NCBI GenBank assembly: GCA_964384465.1
Contig: CAYLLT010000018.1
Span: 4,928 to 68,927 of the forward strand
From: CAYLLT01 sp964384465
GTDB lineage: Bacteria; Planctomycetota; Phycisphaerae; UBA1845; PWPN01
Reading direction: 5' to 3'
DNA length: 64,000 nt
In this document: positions 33,652-42,839 of the stretch, in pieces
Layout: each line of letters opens with the position of its first letter
Position numbering within the stretch: position 1 is the stretch's first letter
Program-made: the position numbers and the translations under genes
Notes under the pieces: model-generated
What the model was told of the DNA's origin: nothing
Seen by the model: only the letters and a program-made list of their open reading frames with translations
Database searches by the model: none

Positions 33652-34346
33652 TGAACCGCCGACGGGTTGCGGAGCTGATGGATCACCCGGCGCTCGAAGC
33701 GACGGCTCACGCCCAGGCTTTGCGGGCGCTGAACCGGGTCAACCGGTGGGTGGGCGCGGACCGGAGGCTGTGGTCGGCCACGCGGCAACTCGGCAGGATG
33801 GAGCGGTTCTCTGTGCTGGACCTCGGCGCGGGAGGCGGAGGATTTCTGGCCTACGTGGGAAAGCGGCAGCCGATCGGCCGCGATACACTTCTGATCGGCT
33901 TGGACCGCTCCGCGTTCGCGCTGCGGCAGGCCCGCGTGTGGTTTAAGGCCATCACAGCGGTGGCGGGCGATGCCCGGCGGATTCCGCTGGCTGACCGGAG
34001 CGTGGATGTGCTGACCTGTTCGTTGTTCCTGCATCACTTCGTCGAGACGGACGTGGTGCGGATATTGCGGGAGGCGGCGCGGGTGGCACGGCGAGGGATC
34101 GTCGTGAGTGATTTGTCGCGGTCGCGCCTGGCCTGGGTGCTGACCTGGATCACCACACGGCTGACGAGCCGATCGCGCGTGTTCCATGTGGACGGGCCGC
34201 GATCGGTGTGCGCTGCGTTTCGAGCCGGGGAGTTGGCGGATTTCGCGGCACAGGCAGGGCTGGCGGGGGCGCGTGTGGAGAGACGATTCCCCTTCAGGTT
34301 GATGCTGATCTGGCGCAAGCCGGGAGGCGATGATGACGCGATCTGA
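33624..34346 (+). CDS. Class I SAM-dependent methyltransferase
   Basis: 240 residues, GTG start with a G-rich Shine-Dalgarno-like run. The SAM-binding motif I is LDLGAGGGGFLAYVG; GLDRSAFAL fits the acidic loop after strand 2, and GDARRIPLADRSVDVLTCSLFLHHF is motif II/III of small-molecule methyltransferases. It is the first gene of a tight operon with the FAD oxidoreductase (overlap 17 bp) and the type III PKS, so the acceptor is probably the polyketide or its phenolic product. Confidence 0.85.
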   Translation: MDDVLLGRLMNRRRVAELMDHPALEATAHAQALRALNRVNRWVGADRRLWSATRQLGRMERFSVLDLGAGGGGFLAYVGKRQPIGRDTLLIGLDRSAFALRQARVWFKAITAVAGDARRIPLADRSVDVLTCSLFLHHFVETDVVRILREAARVARRGIVVSDLSRSRLAWVLTWITTRLTSRSRVFHVDGPRSVCAAFRAGELADFAAQAGLAGARVERRFPFRLMLIWRKPGGDDDAI

Positions 34347-35451
34347 TGTGGACGTCGCGATCATTGGCGCCGGGCCAGCGGGTTCGTCCGCGGCTATCGA
34401 GCTGGCCCGGGCTGGGCGTCGCGTGATGGTTATCGAGAAAAGCCGTTTTCCGCGAGAGAAAGTGTGTGGCGGGTGCCTGTCGCGGCCGGCGACGGAGCGA
34501 TTGAAGCAACTGATCGGCGGGGAAGTGGAGTTGCCCGGTGTCGCCGTGAAGCGGATCACGTTCGTGTTCGGGTCTTATCACGTGACGTGTGAGCGGAATG
34601 GGCTGACGCGGATGGTGACGCGGTCGAAACTGGATGCGTGCCTGGCGGAAGCGGCGGCTGCGGCCGGGGCGCAGGTCTGCTTTGGTCAGACGGCAGCGCT
34701 GGTCCGCGGCGCGGCGAGTTGGGAGATCGCGGTTGGGAATGAGCGGATTCGCGCGGGAATCATTCTGGTCGCGAGCGGTTTGGGAAGCTTGCCACGCAAG
34801 TTGGAGATCGAGCGGCGCGTTTGGCCAGTGGCCGAGCGGCTGGTCGGCCAGATGTGGTTTCAGCCGGCAGAAGAATTCGCCAAAAGCGCACCGGGGGTCG
34901 GGCATGTGGAGTTGCACTGGATGAACGGCGGATATGTGGGGCTGGCGACACCGGAGCCGGGACGCTGCGTCGTGGCTTTGGCCGCGGATGCGCGGCGGTG
35001 CGGCGCGGGCGGCGTGTTCGAAGGGTTACGACGCCGGAACCCGCGAGCGGCGGTGTGGGAGATGCTTCCTGACGATGCGCCGCAGCGATACCACGCGCAA
35101 GGCATAGCGGGCTTTCCGTGGATGCCACGGCACTTGGGGGCGGAGAACGTGCTGTTGATCGGCGATGCGGCGGGGTTCGAGGAGCCGTATTCCGGAGAGG
35201 GGATCGGTCAGGCGATGCGGAGTGCGTCCTGCGCGGCGCGGGCGATCCTGGAGAGCAATTCCGCCAAAAGCAGACTCAAACGCTACACGGCCCTCATGCG
35301 TCGGCATCGCGCCGTCATGCGGCGCACGCGGGTGCTCAGCCGGCTGCTCAACGCGCCGCTGGTTGGTTATGCTGCACGACTGCGGCCGATGGTGCCGAGG
35401 GGCTTGCTCGTGCAATTGATGACCCACACGCATCTGGAGGGCACGCTATGA
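34330..35451 (+). CDS. FAD-dependent oxidoreductase (geranylgeranyl-reductase/halogenase-like)
   Basis: A 373-residue flavoprotein. FAD-binding GAGPAGSSAAIELARAG at the N-terminus, the Cys-rich REKVCGGCLS block of the geranylgeranyl reductase-like group, and a second FAD motif VLLIGDAAGFEEPYSGEGIGQA near 280. Together with the neighbouring type III PKS and methyltransferase it probably hydroxylates or reduces the polyketide. Overlaps upstream by 17 bp and downstream by 4 bp (ATGA at 35448), so translation is coupled. Confidence 0.85.
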   Translation: MMTRSDVDVAIIGAGPAGSSAAIELARAGRRVMVIEKSRFPREKVCGGCLSRPATERLKQLIGGEVELPGVAVKRITFVFGSYHVTCERNGLTRMVTRSKLDACLAEAAAAAGAQVCFGQTAALVRGAASWEIAVGNERIRAGIILVASGLGSLPRKLEIERRVWPVAERLVGQMWFQPAEEFAKSAPGVGHVELHWMNGGYVGLATPEPGRCVVALAADARRCGAGGVFEGLRRRNPRAAVWEMLPDDAPQRYHAQGIAGFPWMPRHLGAENVLLIGDAAGFEEPYSGEGIGQAMRSASCAARAILESNSAKSRLKRYTALMRRHRAVMRRTRVLSRLLNAPLVGYAARLRPMVPRGLLVQLMTHTHLEGTL

Positions 35452-36560
35452 GCGGTTCGTCACAGGCTCCCTGTTACGTACAGCACATCGGGGTGGCTGT
35501 GCCGGAGAAATGGCTGGACAAGGAGCACGGCGCGGACCTGCTCAAACTGAGCTGTACCAATCCTCGGGACGCCAAACTGCTACAGCGGGTGGCGAAGTTG
35601 ACGGGGATTGAACGCAGGTACCTGGCGGCGCTGGACTACAAGTTCGATGGTCCGGCGGGCGAGGCGTTGTATCGCTATCCGAGCCAGCAGCCGCACGGGC
35701 CGGGAATGGGGGAACGCACGGCGGCGTTCCAGAAATCCTCGGGGCCACTCGTACGCCGCGCGCTGGCCGCGTTGCCGGCCGAGGCCGTCGCCAAAACGGA
35801 CACGTTGGTGACGGTCAGTTGCACACACGCCAGTTCGCCCGGGTTGGAATTGCCGGTCCTCATGTCCGCGCCGGGATTGGCCAGGGCCGACCGCTGGAAC
35901 CTGGGTTTCATGGGCTGCTCGGCAGCGCTGGCGGCAATGCGGCTGGTCCATCGCTCGGCGGGCGGAGGCCGACGCGCACTCATCGTGGCTTGCGAGTTGT
36001 CCAGCCTGCACTTTCAGTACACGGATAAGATCGACCAGATGACGGCGAACTTGCTGTTCGCGGACGGCGCCTCGGCCATGATCCTGTCGCCGGAGCGCGC
36101 GGCCGTGCGCGTCGTGGGTTGCCGGTGCATTAGTTTGCCGGAGGTGGCCGGACAGATGGTGTGGTTCGCCGGGGACCACGGGCTGCAGTTGGAGCTCTCG
36201 CAAGACCTGCCGGACACGCTGGCCGCACATCTGCCGGGTGTGATCGACGACTTCCTGAGCGAGCACGGTTTGTCTATGGAAGAAGTGGCCCATTGGCTGG
36301 TGCACCCGGGCGGGCCGCAGATCCTCGAAGCAGTGCAGAAGTGCCTGGCCCTGCCGAAGGATGCGCTGGCGCTGTCGTGGTCGGTGTTCCGCAACTATGG
36401 GAATATGTCCTCGCCGACGATCTTTTTTATCCTGAAGGAGCTGTTGGCAACGGATGGGAGGGGGCTAACGGTCGCTATGGCCTTCGGGCCGGGTCTGACC
36501 ATCGAGATGGTGTTGCTGGAAGTCGGCGATCACGAGCCGGCTGGCCAACGGAAACGTTGA
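35448..36560 (+). CDS. Type III polyketide synthase (chalcone/stilbene synthase family)
   Basis: 370 residues from ATG 35448. The catalytic triad is readable: Cys157 (GFMGCSAAL), His286 (WLVHPGGPQ) and Asn319 (YGNMSSPT). LFADGASAMIL and the C-terminal AFGPGLTIEMVLL complete the thiolase fold. Type III PKSs extend a CoA-bound starter with malonyl-CoA without an ACP; bacterial examples make alkylresorcinols, alkylpyrones or tetrahydroxynaphthalene. The product here is not predictable. Last gene of the methyltransferase/FAD operon. Confidence 0.92.
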   Translation: MSGSSQAPCYVQHIGVAVPEKWLDKEHGADLLKLSCTNPRDAKLLQRVAKLTGIERRYLAALDYKFDGPAGEALYRYPSQQPHGPGMGERTAAFQKSSGPLVRRALAALPAEAVAKTDTLVTVSCTHASSPGLELPVLMSAPGLARADRWNLGFMGCSAALAAMRLVHRSAGGGRRALIVACELSSLHFQYTDKIDQMTANLLFADGASAMILSPERAAVRVVGCRCISLPEVAGQMVWFAGDHGLQLELSQDLPDTLAAHLPGVIDDFLSEHGLSMEEVAHWLVHPGGPQILEAVQKCLALPKDALALSWSVFRNYGNMSSPTIFFILKELLATDGRGLTVAMAFGPGLTIEMVLLEVGDHEPAGQRKR

Positions 36561-37087
36561 TGATGTAGATGCTTCGATGTCCTTCCTGTCCCTATCCGAT
36601 GCGTCGTTGAAAGTAGTCCCTGCGGAGGTAGACGTATACAGCAAAGCCCCACCAACAGGCAATCGAGACCAGGGTAGCGGCAACGATCGTTTGATCGATC
36701 AGACTTGTGTCGATCAGCGCCGCCACCTCCGTCGTTACCTCACTGGCAGCCAGATAACCGTAGCGCGGATGAAGAGAAGCTGCGCTCCCTTTTGGGGAAC
36801 CTCACCTTCGAGAGGTATTTCACGATGCTGACCGAATTCTCGATTGATGTCGAGAAGCTCACTGAGGCACACGCCTCTTCGGGGGGGAGGTCAGAAGACG
36901 ACAAGGCTGTACACGCATTTCAATACGGCCGAGAGTAAGAAGCGAATGGAGGCGTTGGTTTACGTGAGCCTGAATGGATTTCCTGGTTTTTCCCACCACG
37001 CATCTTCAAAGCGATATCCTTATCCATTCCGAGGTAAGCCTCCGCATCCACTTGCCTCCCTGCGCTTGAATCATGTATAATGCCTGG
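36561..37087. other. Non-coding or degenerate stretch with remnants
   Basis: No intact gene. On the minus strand a frame open from 36801 to a stop at 36592, without a good start codon, ends in a convincing membrane helix and basic tail (TIVAATLVSIACWWGFAVYV then YLRRDYFQRRIG), probably the 3' end of a lost gene. On the plus strand 36763-36880 reads EEKLRSLLGNLTFERYFTML, also gene-like but without context. The region looks like a junkyard of truncated genes. Confidence 0.4.
37052..37081 (+). promoter_or_regulatory. Predicted promoter for the 62-residue ORF
   Basis: TTGCCT (37052-37057) and a consensus TATAAT (37076-37081), 18 bases apart. Transcription would begin about at the ATG at 37088, which would make a leaderless mRNA. 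Confidence 0.4.
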
Positions 37088-37276
37088 ATGCCAAGAGGGA
37101 ATCCTGATTGGGGAAAGAGCGAACCTATACCCTGGCGATTCTGCATCCGTGGCAAGAATCCCCATGGCGAAATGGTTACTTTGGGCTGCTATCGAACCAA
37201 AGAAGAAGCCACTGCTCACCACGATAAACTTGCCGAAGAGGGCTACTATAAGCAGTTGAGGGTGCGACCCTTTTGA
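37088..37276 (+). CDS. Small hypothetical protein (62 residues)
   Basis: MPRGNPDWGKSEPIPWRFCI, then GEMVTLGCYRTKEEATAHHD and EGYYKQLRVRPF: a compact sequence with strand-strand-helix-strand character (GCYRTKEEATAHHDKL resembling the AP2/integrase-type small DNA-binding or phage-integrase N-terminal folds). Function unrecognised. A start at 37073 (MYNAW...) is possible but overlaps the predicted -10 element. Confidence 0.45.
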   Translation: MPRGNPDWGKSEPIPWRFCIRGKNPHGEMVTLGCYRTKEEATAHHDKLAEEGYYKQLRVRPF

Positions 37277-37348
37277 ATCTTGTCAGAGAGGGTAAGGTGG
37301 ATCGATGGCAGAGATCGCGTATTCGCACCTCGTGGACGCCATCAATCG

Positions 37349-37513
37349 TCATGATCTGAATCGTTGGGTGAAGGCGTAGACGAAGACGATGCGGACATCT
37401 TCGTCATCGCAGAGATGCATCCTGGGGGATTTGATCCTCAGCCCGGCTTCCTCGCAGGCCGCGACAATCCGCCGCTTCACGTCTTCGGCGTATTCACGCC
37501 CGGCGCGTCTCAT
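37349..37513 (-). CDS. Possible small hypothetical protein (54 residues)
   Basis: ATG 37513 to TGA 37349. MRRAGREYAEDVKRRIVAAC then HLCDDEDVRIVFVYAFTQRF: an amphipathic helix followed by a strand. The Shine-Dalgarno is weak. No family recognised. Confidence 0.35.
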   Translation of the reverse strand: MRRAGREYAEDVKRRIVAACEEAGLRIKSPRMHLCDDEDVRIVFVYAFTQRFRS

Positions 37514-37565
37514 GCCGCAATGATACCCGTCACCGGCCAGTGAGTCGGGCCTCGCGGCGAAAGCC

Positions 37566-37631
37566 GTCCCGAGTTCTCAACCGAAATGAGCCTTGAGACC
37601 CAATCAGCCGCAGCAACCGCAGCAGCATCAA
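37566..37631. repeat. Left copy of a direct repeat bracketing the macroglobulin region
   Basis: Contains CTCAACCGAAATGAGCCTTG preceded by GTCCCGA(G)TT and followed after a variable spacer by CCGCAGCAGCATC. The same blocks in the same order occur at 42840-42902. No gene is assigned to it. Confidence 0.7.
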
Positions 37632-37725
37632 CCAGTTAAGAACGGCGCTCTCAAAATTCTCACGCTTTATGGAGCGCCGCCCACGAACCATGCAACGCAT
37701 TCTGATCCGGTGAGGAGCATGCCGG

Positions 37726-38013
37726 TTATCCCCTTCCGCAGCACTTCTTGTACTTCTTTCCGCTCCCGCAGGGGCACGAGTCGTTGCGGCCAACCTTGGG
37801 CTCGTGCAGGCGGAAGGTCGCTGGTGGCGGGGAATGCTCTCTCGGTCGGATGTCCAACTCGGACAACGGGTGGATGCCCTTGCGCTGCAAGCGGGCATGG
37901 CGTTCAGCGATTTCGGCCAGTCTCTTCTCCGCCGCCGCTCGGTCGCGTCTTCGCTTGGCTCGCAGGCTCCTCCACTTGTCACCTTCCTGGAACTCCACGC
38001 CCAGGACATCCAT
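37726..38013 (-). CDS. SEC-C motif protein
   Basis: 95 residues from ATG 38013 (TTG 38028 is an alternative). A basic, Arg/Ala-rich helical N-terminal part (RAKRRRDRAAAEKRLAEIAE) is followed by the C-terminal zinc-binding SEC-C motif NDSCPCGSGKKYKKCC, as in the tail of SecA and many small proteins of unknown role. It probably binds a metal and perhaps the ribosome or a protein client. No other partner is evident; it lies inside the repeat-bracketed segment. Confidence 0.7.
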   Translation of the reverse strand: MDVLGVEFQEGDKWRSLRAKRRRDRAAAEKRLAEIAERHARLQRKGIHPLSELDIRPREHSPPPATFRLHEPKVGRNDSCPCGSGKKYKKCCGRG

Positions 38014-38026
38014 AACCGGGATTGTC

Positions 38027-38127
38027 AAGATCGCCGAGGAGATGGCACTCCCCGGCTACGCATCGTTCGGCTAAACGTCGAGGAGGTCGCGGCGGCTTTG
38101 AAACGGATGACTGTGGGACAGAATTAA
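38027..38127 (+). pseudogene. Frameshifted copy of the 50-residue ORF found at 42448
   Basis: The first part reads KIAEEMALPGYASF and then stops; one frame over, LNVEEVAAALKRMTVGQN continues to a stop at 38125-38127. The two pieces align with RIAKERAPPDFSF and VNVEDVAAVLKRMAIEQN of the intact ORF downstream of the macroglobulin gene, so this is a degenerate duplicate. Confidence 0.5.
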
Positions 38128-38247
38128 GTCGGCGATCCGGATCCCCTCGAAGTTTTCTTAAACCGTTGGGAACACCCCTTCGTCCACGGCGTCTAACATT
38201 AAGCCGTCGGCCTGTGTGGACAGTTGGACCAAGAAGGAGGATGTTCC

Positions 38248-41200
38248 ATGTCTGCTGCGCGAGCATGCCGTGTTGTCATCGTCGTGATGTCGGGCGCCGT
38301 TCTGACGCTGCTGGTGGGCGACCCAACCTGGGCGAAGAAAGCGACAACCACTACCCTGGGCGGCACTGAGCGTTACCTCACGGTGCTCAGCACCGATAAA
38401 CCGATCTATCGCGGGAAGGAGAAGGTCTACATACGGGGAGTCATCCTGCAAGCCAATGACCACACCCCTCTCAAAGGCGGAAGGCAGCCTCAGACGATGG
38501 TTGAGATTCGGGGGCCGAAAGGGGACGTGGTGGCTTCCGGTTGGGCGCCCGGTCAGGACAGCGTGTTGGGGTATGCATGGGAGATCCCGGCCGAACAGGC
38601 TGGGGGGCAATATACGGTCAAGGTCAGTTATCCCGCCGACGGTTATCCACCCGCCGAGCGGAAGTTCGACATCCGGGCGTATCGGCCGCCGCGGCTGCGG
38701 AGTCAGATCGTCTTCCTGCGCGACGGCTATGGCCCCGGCGATGAGGTCGGCGCGACGATCCACACTGAGCGGGCCGAGGGTGGTATTCCCGATGGCGCCA
38801 AGATCAGCGTGATCGCCCGTGTGGATTCTGCGGAGGCATACACGGGATCCGCCGCACTCGATGGCCAGGGCAATGCAAGCGTTCGCTTCAAATTGCCAGC
38901 CCAGATCGCGCGCGGCGAGGGCACACTCGTGTTCGTGATCGAAGATGGCGGCGCGGTCGAGACAGCGGTCAAGACCATTCCGATCCTCCTGCAGACCGTG
39001 GACCTGGCGATGTATCCGGAAGGCGGCGAGCTGGTCGCAGGGTTGCCGGCGCGGGTGTACCTCGAAGCGAAGACGCCCGCGCAGAAGCCGGCGGACGTTG
39101 CCGGTTTCGTTGTGGATGGTGAAGGCCACGAGATCGCAACGTTTCGTACCGAACACGAGGGGCGAGGCCGATTCGGTTTCACACCGGAGATGAAGAAGGA
39201 CTATCGGCTGAAGATCATCGAGCCAGCGGGAATCAAGACGACTTACTCGCTGCCGCAAGTGAAGCAAGCCGGGGCGATCGTTCTGGGCGTCAACGATCGC
39301 GCGCGGAAGGGAGAGCCGGTCAAACTGAAAGTGGCCAGCACAGAGGCGAGAAAACTGACGATCACGTTAAGCAAGCGGGAAACAGAGGTCGCCTCACTGA
39401 AGTTGGATATGCGGGCGCATGCGATAACTGACATTTCGCTCACGCCCCCGGAAAGTGCGGACGGCGTTCTGATCGCCACCGTGTGGGATGAAACCGGTCA
39501 GCCGCTGGCGGAGCGATTGGTGTATCGCGAGCCAGCCCAAACGCTTCGCATCTCAGCCACTCTGGAGAACCCCACCTATGTCCCCGGCGACAAAGTTAAC
39601 CTGACGGTTCAAACGACAGATGAGAAGGGCGAGCCGGTAGGGGCCGTGGTGGGCGTCACCGTCACCGACGACAGTATGCTGGAGATGATCGAGAAGCGCG
39701 AGCAGGCGCCGCGCCTGCCGGTGATGGTGCTGCTGGAGAACGACGTCCGCGAGCTGGCCGATGCGCATGTTTATCTGGATGAGCAGAATCCCAAGGCGCC
39801 GCGAGCCGTGGACCTGCTGCTGGGCACGCAGGGCTGGCGCCGGTTTGCATTCGTCGATGCGGAAACGTTCATCAAGCAGCATGGCGATGCTGCCCGGCGC
39901 GTCCTGGCTTTGCGGGTGCCGTCGCTGCCAAAGGCAGCTCGATATTTCGGTGGTGAAGGACGTTTCGGAATGAGAGTCAGGGGCGACTTGGAAGAATTCG
40001 GCGACGTCAACGGAGACGGGATGGCAGATTTTGAGTTCGCCGCGGCTCCACCCGCGGGCGCACCGTTAGCACCAGCAGATGCCCTTGCGGCGCAAAACGC
40101 GCATCCTGCGCGCCGGAATGAGGATCTGCGGATCAATATGCCCCTTGAAGCAAAGCAGGCGGCAGGGGAGCGTCCCGCCCAGGCCGAGCAGAAACAGGCG
40201 GATGAGGTGGCTTTCGCATTGAAGGACCTCCCGGCGGCAACGCAACCGGCGATGGGGAGATTGATTCATCAGGTGCCTGTTCGCGTGTACGCGCACGAGG
40301 CACGGCCGAACCGCCAGCCGGGCGAGCGCGTCGACTTCATTGAAACGCTCTATTGGAACGCCGGCATACGGACGGATGATAAGACCGGCAAGGCGACCGT
40401 TTCGTTCGCGATCAATGACGCCGTCACGACGTTCCGTGTGTTCGCCGACGGCTTCGATGGCGCCGGAGCACTCGGCGAAGCCACGGCGACGGTCGAGTCG
40501 GTGCAGCCGTTCTATATCGAGCCAAAGCTTCCGCTCGAAGTGACCACGGGTGATCAGATTCAATTGCCGGTTGGTGTCGTCAATGGCATGAGTCATCCTT
40601 TGGGCAGCGTCTTGCTTTCGGCCGAGACGCGCGGGGACATCGAAATCTCGGGCATGCCACCCTTCGTTCTGGAAGGCAAGGAACGCACACGCCGTCTGCT
40701 CGATTTGAAGATCGGCAAGGGCGCGGGGGCTCTGGACCTGGTCGTGCATGGGCGGGCCGGCGCGTTCGCGGACAACGTCACGCGCAAGTTGACCGTCAAA
40801 CCGCTGGGCTTCCCCGTCGAGGTGGCCCTGGGCGGTATGCTCGGCCCGGATGCGGCGGTGAGCCACGACGTGCTTATCCCGGAGAACGTCGTGGCCAACA
40901 GCGCGACGACCAGAATCACGGTCTACCCGACGCCGCTGGCGAACATGACGGCCGCATTGGAACGTTTGATCCAGGAGCCCAACGGATGTTTCGAGCAGAC
41001 CAGCTCGACCGTGTATCCGCTGGTCATGGCCCAGCAGTATTTTCAGTCGCATACCGGCGTGGAGCCATCGCTGATCGAGCGGAGCCGAGCGATGCTCGAC
41101 AAAGGTTACGTCAAGCTGGCCAGCTTCGAGTGCAAACAGAAGGGCTACGAATGGTTTGGCTCGGATCCGGGTCATGAGGCGCTGACCGCTTACGGCCTGC

Positions 41201-42408
41201 TGGAGTTCGCCGACATGGGGCAGGTCCGCGAGGTCGACCGCGAGATGGCCGGGCGCACGCGGGCGTGGCTGCTGAAGCGGCGCGATGGCAAGGGTGGCTT
41301 CGCGCGCGATCAGAAGGCCCTCGACAGCTTCGGCGGAGCGCCCGAGGCGACCACGAATGCGTATATCGCCTGGGCGTTGACTAGCGCCGGCGAGAAGGCG
41401 ATAGAACCAGAAATAGCCGCTCTGAAGAAGGTCGCCGCATCAGCGGAGGACAGCTACATTGTCGCATTGGCCGCGAATGTTGTTGCGCTCGGCGGCGACA
41501 ATGCAGGCGCGAAGAGGCTCATGGACGCGCTGGTGAAAAAGCAGACCAAGGACGGCTGGGTGGACGGCGCGGTCACTAGCATCACCCGCAGCGGCGGCGA
41601 CGCGCTGAAGATTGAAACCACATCGCTGGCGGTGCTGGCGTGGCTGCGTGACACCGCATATGCGGAAGCGGTGGAGAATGGGATTCGGTATCTGGCCGAG
41701 AGTTGTAAGGCTGGACGCTTTGGTTCGACTCAATCCACAGTCCTGGCGCTGCGGGCCATCGTGGCCTACGACCAGTCGCGGGCTAAACCCAAGGCGCCGG
41801 GCAGCGTGCGGGTATCCGTAGACGGTCAGCCGGTAGGTGAGGCCGTCCAGTTCGATGCGCAGACGCAGGGAGCGATCGCGTTGCCGGACATCAGCACGCA
41901 ACTCAAGCCCGGCCGCCACACCGTGGAACTGAAGATGGCGGATGGATCGAGCATGCCTTACGCACTGGTGGTGAATTACTACGATACGCAGCCGGCATCA
42001 TCCAAAGAGTGCAAAGTCGGACTGACCGTCGCGATGAGCGATCAGAAAGCTGCCGAAGGAACGGCCACCGAAGCGAACGTAGTCGTCAGCAATCAGAGCA
42101 ACGACGCCCTGCCGACGCCGGTGGCCATCGTGGGCCTGCCGGGCGGGCTCGAGCCGCGGCACGATCAACTCAAGGAGCTGGTGAAGTCCGGCCGGATCGA
42201 CGCGTACGAGGTCATTGGACGTGAGCTGGTTTTCTACTGGCGGCAACTCAAACCGGAGCAACAGGTGAAGTTTTCTGTGAGTTTGGTCGCCGCTGTCCCG
42301 GGGACATACACGGGCCCAGCCAGCCGTGCCTATCTGTATTACACAGACGAGTTCAAAGCCTGGGTACCGGGGACGACGATTATCATCACGCCGCGGACGG
42401 AAGGTTGA
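38248..42408 (+). CDS. Alpha-2-macroglobulin-like protein (MG2/thioester family)
   Basis: 1386 residues from ATG 38248 (AAGGAGG eight bases upstream) with a signal peptide (residues about 8-30). MG2-type domain near the start (DKPIYRGKEKVYIRGVI), further beta domains, then an A2M domain (GERVDFIETLYWNAGIRTDD, TFRVFADGFDGAG). The thioester motif is Cys914-Phe-Glu-Gln917 (NGCFEQTSSTVYP), followed by an alpha/alpha TED toroid and a receptor-binding-like end. A DVNGDGMADFEF EF-hand-like loop lies in the bait-region-like middle (about 590-600). Bacterial macroglobulins trap proteases in the periplasm or outside. The usual partner pbpC is absent from the window. Confidence 0.88.
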   Translation: MSAARACRVVIVVMSGAVLTLLVGDPTWAKKATTTTLGGTERYLTVLSTDKPIYRGKEKVYIRGVILQANDHTPLKGGRQPQTMVEIRGPKGDVVASGWAPGQDSVLGYAWEIPAEQAGGQYTVKVSYPADGYPPAERKFDIRAYRPPRLRSQIVFLRDGYGPGDEVGATIHTERAEGGIPDGAKISVIARVDSAEAYTGSAALDGQGNASVRFKLPAQIARGEGTLVFVIEDGGAVETAVKTIPILLQTVDLAMYPEGGELVAGLPARVYLEAKTPAQKPADVAGFVVDGEGHEIATFRTEHEGRGRFGFTPEMKKDYRLKIIEPAGIKTTYSLPQVKQAGAIVLGVNDRARKGEPVKLKVASTEARKLTITLSKRETEVASLKLDMRAHAITDISLTPPESADGVLIATVWDETGQPLAERLVYREPAQTLRISATLENPTYVPGDKVNLTVQTTDEKGEPVGAVVGVTVTDDSMLEMIEKREQAPRLPVMVLLENDVRELADAHVYLDEQNPKAPRAVDLLLGTQGWRRFAFVDAETFIKQHGDAARRVLALRVPSLPKAARYFGGEGRFGMRVRGDLEEFGDVNGDGMADFEFAAAPPAGAPLAPADALAAQNAHPARRNEDLRINMPLEAKQAAGERPAQAEQKQADEVAFALKDLPAATQPAMGRLIHQVPVRVYAHEARPNRQPGERVDFIETLYWNAGIRTDDKTGKATVSFAINDAVTTFRVFADGFDGAGALGEATATVESVQPFYIEPKLPLEVTTGDQIQLPVGVVNGMSHPLGSVLLSAETRGDIEISGMPPFVLEGKERTRRLLDLKIGKGAGALDLVVHGRAGAFADNVTRKLTVKPLGFPVEVALGGMLGPDAAVSHDVLIPENVVANSATTRITVYPTPLANMTAALERLIQEPNGCFEQTSSTVYPLVMAQQYFQSHTGVEPSLIERSRAMLDKGYVKLASFECKQKGYEWFGSDPGHEALTAYGLLEFADMGQVREVDREMAGRTRAWLLKRRDGKGGFARDQKALDSFGGAPEATTNAYIAWALTSAGEKAIEPEIAALKKVAASAEDSYIVALAANVVALGGDNAGAKRLMDALVKKQTKDGWVDGAVTSITRSGGDALKIETTSLAVLAWLRDTAYAEAVENGIRYLAESCKAGRFGSTQSTVLALRAIVAYDQSRAKPKAPGSVRVSVDGQPVGEAVQFDAQTQGAIALPDISTQLKPGRHTVELKMADGSSMPYALVVNYYDTQPASSKECKVGLTVAMSDQKAAEGTATEANVVVSNQSNDALPTPVAIVGLPGGLEPRHDQLKELVKSGRIDAYEVIGRELVFYWRQLKPEQQVKFSVSLVAAVPGTYTGPASRAYLYYTDEFKAWVPGTTIIITPRTEG

Positions 42409-42447
42409 TGACGTTATCCACAGCACTGGGCGGTCAACTATCCTGCC

Positions 42448-42600
42448 ATGCTGAAGGGGCTGGACAAAGAAGTTGATCCGAAATATTTGGAGATCGCCAG
42501 GATCGCAAAAGAAAGGGCACCACCTGATTTTTCGTTTGTTGGAGTCAACGTCGAAGATGTCGCTGCTGTTTTGAAAAGGATGGCCATCGAGCAGAATTGA
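42448..42600 (+). CDS. Small hypothetical protein (50 residues)
   Basis: MLKGLDKEVDPKYLEIARIA, then VGVNVEDVAAVLKRMAIEQN: an acidic-basic helical protein just after the macroglobulin gene. A broken relative lies just before that gene (38027-38127). The duplicate and its conserved C-terminal NVEDVAAxLKRM support it being a real family, perhaps a small regulator; function unknown. Confidence 0.45.
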   Translation: MLKGLDKEVDPKYLEIARIAKERAPPDFSFVGVNVEDVAAVLKRMAIEQN

Positions 42601-42839
42601 GCGCGAGGGTTAACGGGGATCGGGGCGATGAGCAATTCTTCCGACACTGCACATACCAGGACCATGATCACCCATAATGTCGATTTCGAGAACTGTTACG
42701 TGACACAACGAGGCAGAGGGGTCGCGGTCAACACCGTCGATCCGAACTGTGGGAGGTGATGGCGTTGGCGCGAAGGAAGTTCCGGGGCATGCTGGGAACC
42801 CCGTCGCCGATGCCTCGCGGGTCGTCCCCCACGCAGCGT

